This document shows, in pieces, positions 41,424-45,120 of a stretch of 45,120 nt of DNA (positions within the stretch are counted from its first letter, which is position 1; each line of letters opens with the position of its first letter). The stretch comes from Deltaproteobacteria bacterium (GTDB lineage: Bacteria > Desulfobacterota > Desulfobacteria > Desulfobacterales > SURF-15), in contig JAFDFZ010000028.1 in assembly GCA_019309565.1 (NCBI GenBank), positions 1 to 45,120 on the forward strand, written 5' to 3'. Both the position numbers and the translations under genes were made by a program. Under the pieces are notes generated by a model. That model saw only the letters and a list, made by a program, of their open reading frames with translations, had not been told where the DNA came from and made no database searches.

Positions 41424-41917
41424 CTTGGCCTCCTTTTGTCAAAGGTTAAAATTGCCATGGTATTAAACGACTTTCCGGTGCAATCCGGTTTATTCTTGTG
41501 ATCTCCTCTGCTCCTTTTTAGCGGACAAGGTTAAGGGGGGTTGCCTGATGCTTCGTTTATCACATGCTTAAACACATCATTACGGACAGCACTTGTTATT
41601 CAACAAATCGATAAACCTCAATTTACCTGTATCAGAAATAATGTCAAGAAAAATAGGTGTTATATGTTAGCTCGATGGCAGCCATTGTCATTATTGAAAA
41701 AACTGCTTTTGCTGTTTTAAAATCCCTTTACCTCATTTTAGATATGTGTTAGCAGAAAACATAATGCTCTGCTTCAGAAGGCAGATAACATGTTTGCATA
41801 AGTATCTTTTAAATCAACTAAATCAACCTTCTTTAAACGACCTTTGACTCAACAGTTTTTTGAAAATTCCTTTTTATCTGTGACCTTTATCATTTTATAT
41901 GCAAGGAAGGTTTCAAA
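41424..41917. other. Intergenic region without a recognised gene
   Basis: About 490 AT-rich bases between dodecin and the PilZ-type gene. No gene, repeat or clear promoter recognised. Confidence 0.5.
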
Positions 41918-43957
41918 ATGGATAATGTGCGCACACTTCCACTTCCGGCTGAAAATATTAGTAAAGAATGCTCTTCGAAACAAGGCAAGGAGGTAAAAAA
42001 GAAACACTTTGTCAACAAATTGAATTATATCAACTTTCAAAATGGTACTATTTTTATTAATTTCGAACATCGTAAATATAAACGGACTTTGACTCTTGCT
42101 GCAAGGCCACTGCCTTGTTCAGGAGAAATTCTGGATTGTGTTTGGGAAGATACTCATGGCATTGTCGATAAGCTAAAGGCACACAGTTTTCTAAACATCC
42201 ATATTCCTGACAGGCAAAAGCTTCTAATTGTTCAGCCTCACGTAGAACGCATAACCCATAGGGGGATCCAGTTTCGCTTGCCTGAAACATGCTTTGAGCT
42301 CAGATCGAGGAAAGTCATTCGGTATTTATGTAACACTATTGATGCAAGATTAATACAAAACAGCGTGGTTTTTTCTGGCAAACTTATAGACTTTAATGCA
42401 AATTCCTTCAAACTTGAACTAAAAGCCATGCCTTTTCAACCATTTCGATGGATAAATCCTCTATTACCTGTGAACGTGATCATTACAGAGGCAGATGAAA
42501 TGCTTTACTCCGGAGAATGCAAAATTCTCAGGCAATCCACTGGTCAGAACAACAGAATGGTTGTATTAAAGCCACTCAACCATCATATACAGAGGTTTAA
42601 ACCTAAAAAATACCGCAGCTTTAGATATTACCTTAAACCTCAGCTGGACATGATTTTCAAACATCCTTTCACAAAGAAGAGCATCGTTCTTAAAGTTGTG
42701 AGTATTTCGGGAACAGGTTTTTCAGTGGAAGAGAATGCCGATAGCGCCACGCTTTTACCAGGCCTGATAATACCCGTCTTGGATCTTAGCTTCGCAAATA
42801 GTTTTAATATTCGATGCAAAGCTCAAGTTATTCACAGAAAAGATAATGAAGATAATAATCAAGTAATATGTGGCCTTGCAATTCTGGATATGGATTTCGA
42901 AAACCATTCCAAACTTTTATCGTTATTGAATCAAGCAAAAGATAAATACTCATATTTCTGTAATACAGTTGATATGGATGCGCTGTGGAGATTTTTTTTC
43001 GTTTCTGGTTTTATCTATCCTGAAAAATATGCTTTTATTCATACCAACAAAGAAAAAATTAAGTCCAAATATGAAAAGCTTTACACGCAACATCCAACTA
43101 TTGCCAGACATTTCATATATCAGGTTGGCGGTCGTATTTTAGGTCATATGTCGATGATTCGGTTTTACGAGAATTCTTGGATGGGCCATCATCACGCGGC
43201 AGATAGATCTGTTTCAATTAGGGCAGGAATCGACGTGTTGAGTCAGATGAATCATTTTCTTAATGATGCCCACAATGTTTTCTCAGCTCACATAGATCGA
43301 ATATTTTGTTATTTCAGGCCTGAAAACAGGTTTCCAAATCGAGTGCTAGGGGGTGCTGCCAGGGTAATCAAAGATCCCCAAAAATGCTCTTTGGACACTT
43401 TTGCATATTCCCATTTTCACAAGCAATTTAATAACTTGTTAGATATGCAGGATCCCTGGGAGCTGAAAAGTGCTAACCTGGATGATTTAATTGAGCTGGA
43501 AAGCTATTACGAGCAGATCTCTGACGGGTTGATGCTTAAAGCCCTTGGTATTGAACCGGGGTATCAAAAGAATAATGAAGTTATGTTGGAATATCGCAGG
43601 AATGGATTCAAATTGGAAAAGAAAATTTTTTCACTTAAAAAGGATGGGATGTTAAAAGCAGTAGCACTTGTTAGTATTTCAGATATAGGCATCAATCTTT
43701 CTGATCTGATCAATTGCATTTTCATCATTATCATTGATAGAGATGATTTTCCCCGTGAAGTTCTTAATCAAATGCTATCGTTGCTTTCCTTCCATTATGA
43801 GCAAGATAAGATCCCGGTGCTTATTTTCACAAGCACGAGCACACATACCGAAAGCCAGCAGATCCCTTGCGAGAAGTTGTACACATTGTGGGTATTAGAT
43901 CTCAATTATTTAGATTCTTACTTGAAATTTATCGACCGTGTGCTTCGATCAATTTGA
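41918..43957 (+). CDS. Large PilZ-like protein with C-terminal acyltransferase-like (GNAT) domain
   Basis: 679 residues with AAGGAAGG before the start; no signal peptide or membrane helix, so cytoplasmic. Residues about 40-235 look like a YcgR-type N-terminus and a first PilZ-like unit (RKVIRY gives an RxxxR; IDFNANSFKLEL). A second PilZ-like unit is at about 230-350 (YRSFRYYLKPQLDMIF, VVSISGTGFSVEE, VICGLAILDMDF), with motif residues only partly kept. From about 370, FVSGFIYPEKYAFIH, YQVGGRILGHMSMIRFYENS and WMGHHHAA resemble GNAT/N-acyl transferases. The combination suggests c-di-GMP control of an acyl transfer, but neither binding nor activity is certain. A SAM methyltransferase gene converges on it. 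Confidence 0.6.
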   Translation: MDNVRTLPLPAENISKECSSKQGKEVKKKHFVNKLNYINFQNGTIFINFEHRKYKRTLTLAARPLPCSGEILDCVWEDTHGIVDKLKAHSFLNIHIPDRQKLLIVQPHVERITHRGIQFRLPETCFELRSRKVIRYLCNTIDARLIQNSVVFSGKLIDFNANSFKLELKAMPFQPFRWINPLLPVNVIITEADEMLYSGECKILRQSTGQNNRMVVLKPLNHHIQRFKPKKYRSFRYYLKPQLDMIFKHPFTKKSIVLKVVSISGTGFSVEENADSATLLPGLIIPVLDLSFANSFNIRCKAQVIHRKDNEDNNQVICGLAILDMDFENHSKLLSLLNQAKDKYSYFCNTVDMDALWRFFFVSGFIYPEKYAFIHTNKEKIKSKYEKLYTQHPTIARHFIYQVGGRILGHMSMIRFYENSWMGHHHAADRSVSIRAGIDVLSQMNHFLNDAHNVFSAHIDRIFCYFRPENRFPNRVLGGAARVIKDPQKCSLDTFAYSHFHKQFNNLLDMQDPWELKSANLDDLIELESYYEQISDGLMLKALGIEPGYQKNNEVMLEYRRNGFKLEKKIFSLKKDGMLKAVALVSISDIGINLSDLINCIFIIIIDRDDFPREVLNQMLSLLSFHYEQDKIPVLIFTSTSTHTESQQIPCEKLYTLWVLDLNYLDSYLKFIDRVLRSI

Positions 43958-43985
43958 TCATTAAGAATTGGTTACCTGAATTTGT

Positions 43986-44798
43986 TTACTTGTGTGGTTT
44001 CCTGCCTTTGCACATAATTACGGGGGTGTACGTAAACCGCTTCGGACTGGAAAAAAACTGCATAAATTCATCGAAAAACTCAACAAATCCGGCTTTGTAT
44101 TCATTAAACCCATAACCAGAGCGGCTGGCAGCCACTTCAAGCTTTTTTTTCCAGTTAAATGCATCGATTTTGTTTAATTCGCCATAAATCAGATTGTGGG
44201 CTTCAACATTTACCTCAATTTCTTGAAAACCAAGATCATACAGGTAAGAGTATAACTTTCTGCCCATATAGGGATCAAAATTTGCATTTTTTCTAAGAGC
44301 ACTGGCCAGACCGAACATGGATTTTTCTAATCTTTCTGGCATCTCAAAATGGCATAAACAATTATGGTCCAGATCAATGAGACAAATAATTCCTCCAGGC
44401 TTTAAAATAGAACATACATTTTTAACAATATCTAAACCTCCCAAACGAAAGTATTCAAGCACAAACCGAATCCATACGAAATCAAATGATCCTAAATCAG
44501 TTAGTGGCTTACGGATGTCTCGTTGAAAAAAATCAATATTATCATCTTTTTTATAGTGTTCTAATGCGTATCTTACTCTATCTTCTAAGATATCAATCCC
44601 AACCGTTTTGCCGTTTGGGCTGGTAAGTTTATGGATATAATAAGTAGTTTTTCCTGTTCCGCAGCCAATATCAACAACCCTCATACCCTGCTTTACTCCA
44701 GCCCATCGTGCCTGCTGCTCTACATGTTCAGGGTCAGTTTTCAACTCCAAACGAAGCGTTTCTTCTTCGCTTTCCATCAGGTAAAAACAATCGTTCAT
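43986..44798 (-). CDS. Class I SAM-dependent methyltransferase
   Basis: 270 residues from ATG 44798, with AGGAG six nt upstream. MRVVDIGCGTGKTTYYIHKL is motif I, TVGIDILEDRVRYALEH motif II and FDFVWIRFVLEYF with ILKPGGIICLIDLD motifs IV-V. The C-terminal 110 residues are helical and not specific. The substrate is unknown. It converges on the PilZ/acyltransferase-like gene with a 28-bp gap, and the two may act in one pathway. Confidence 0.83.
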   Translation of the reverse strand: MNDCFYLMESEEETLRLELKTDPEHVEQQARWAGVKQGMRVVDIGCGTGKTTYYIHKLTSPNGKTVGIDILEDRVRYALEHYKKDDNIDFFQRDIRKPLTDLGSFDFVWIRFVLEYFRLGGLDIVKNVCSILKPGGIICLIDLDHNCLCHFEMPERLEKSMFGLASALRKNANFDPYMGRKLYSYLYDLGFQEIEVNVEAHNLIYGELNKIDAFNWKKKLEVAASRSGYGFNEYKAGFVEFFDEFMQFFSSPKRFTYTPVIMCKGRKPHK

Positions 44799-44897
44799 TA
44801 GCAACTCCTATGTGAGGCTGGTGTTAAGATAAAAATCGTCACTTCGTTAAAGGAATTTACCCTTGAATTTATTCAAAGCAGATTTTCCGTTTTCTGT

Positions 44898-45120
44898 CTA
44901 CTGACTATTTGCCTTTTGTTTGTCTAATTCTGCTCTTACGGCCTGTCCGATTTTATTCAAAAGATAAGGTTTTTTGACATAAACACCTGCTCCCAATTTC
45001 TGGGCGGCCTTTACACGTTTTGTTTCAGAGAACCCGCTAACTATTATCGCTTTCTGTTTGCTCTTAAATTCAAGAACTCTTCTATAGGTTTCATAGCCGT
45101 CAATTCCCGGATCCATGATC
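44898..45120 (-). CDS. Response-regulator receiver domain, C-terminal part (cut by window edge)
   Basis: The last 73 or so residues of a receiver domain, reading IMDPGIDGYETYRRVLEFKS, then QKAIIVSGFSETKRVKAAQK and VYVKKPYLLNKIGQAVRAEL. The phospho-accepting Asp should lie just beyond the edge; the Ser in VSGFSE and Lys in VKKPY are the conserved switch residues. This exact style is typical of receivers at the end of hybrid histidine kinases in Desulfobacterota. The N-terminal part is outside the window. Confidence 0.82.
   Translation of the reverse strand, partial: IMDPGIDGYETYRRVLEFKSKQKAIIVSGFSETKRVKAAQKLGAGVYVKKPYLLNKIGQAVRAELDKQKANSQ

Noticed and set aside
1..45120. CRISPR arrays, tRNA or rRNA genes
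   Set aside because: No regularly spaced repeats, and no cloverleaf with a GGTTCGAATCC-type arm or rRNA-like segment was seen on either strand.

Overview
The window looks like chromosomal DNA of a sulfate-reducing member of the Desulfobacterota (Desulfobacterales-like). The strongest evidence is a complete dsrMKJOP operon on the minus strand (30.8-36.5 kb) behind an RsbRD-type gene. An octaheme cytochrome, DUF362/ferredoxin proteins, a TRAP transporter, CstA and a hybrid-kinase receiver of the 'MDPGIDG' type fit the same group. No rRNA, tRNA or CRISPR was seen.

Layout. 1-4.8 kb is a mobile-element graveyard: a group II intron 3' end (perfect domain V), hicAB, an intron-like 5' segment, an integron-integrase (IntI) pseudogene with an in-frame stop abutting an IS91-type transposase fragment, a PIN-domain toxin with a small partner, a second intron remnant, and a Phd/VapC-type toxin-antitoxin (TA) pair between two 273-bp direct repeats. 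Those repeats have 27-bp terminal inverted repeats and look like deleted REP-associated (Y1) transposase elements. 4.9-8.7 kb holds an internally deleted ilvD-family pseudogene, a hydroxylamine-oxidoreductase-like octaheme cytochrome and a DUF523/DUF1722 protein. 8.8-13.6 kb holds a glutamate-dehydrogenase remnant followed by a PurF-like protein that has lost its glutaminase residues, directly upstream of a carB-type gene. 13.7-15.6 kb holds a heavy-metal-binding protein, a truncated methyltransferase and an isopropylmalate/isocitrate dehydrogenase. 16.2-19.1 kb is a DctPQM TRAP operon. 19.2-21.2 kb is again decayed (TA remnant, molybdopterin oxidoreductase pseudogene). 21.2-26.4 kb holds khpA, a leucine-dehydrogenase-like gene, a DUF362 protein, a SEC-C protein and an MFS transporter. 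26.7-30.5 kb holds a DUF362-ferredoxin protein, CheR, an amidohydrolase, a zinc-ribbon protein and TrmL, bracketed by two inverted copies of a second TIR-bearing repeat. 30.85-36.7 kb is the dsr operon with a candidate promoter. 37.2-41.4 kb holds cstA, htpX, a thioesterase and dodecin. The right end holds a PilZ-plus-acyltransferase-like protein, a SAM methyltransferase and the edge of a hybrid kinase or response regulator.

How it fits together. DsrMKJOP passes electrons between the membrane/periplasm and cytoplasmic sulfite reduction. The TRAP system, CstA and MFS protein import nutrients. LeuDH-like, LeuB-like and the dead ilvD point to branched-chain amino/keto-acid metabolism. The most unusual items are the repeat-TA-repeat block that seems to split a group II intron, the PurF-like/CarB pair with a dead glutaminase site, the inverted repeats around 26.4-30.8 kb, and the PilZ-acyltransferase fusion. 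Several genes carry large deletions or truncations, so this chromosome segment is decaying in patches. All family assignments come from reading motifs by eye, without searches.
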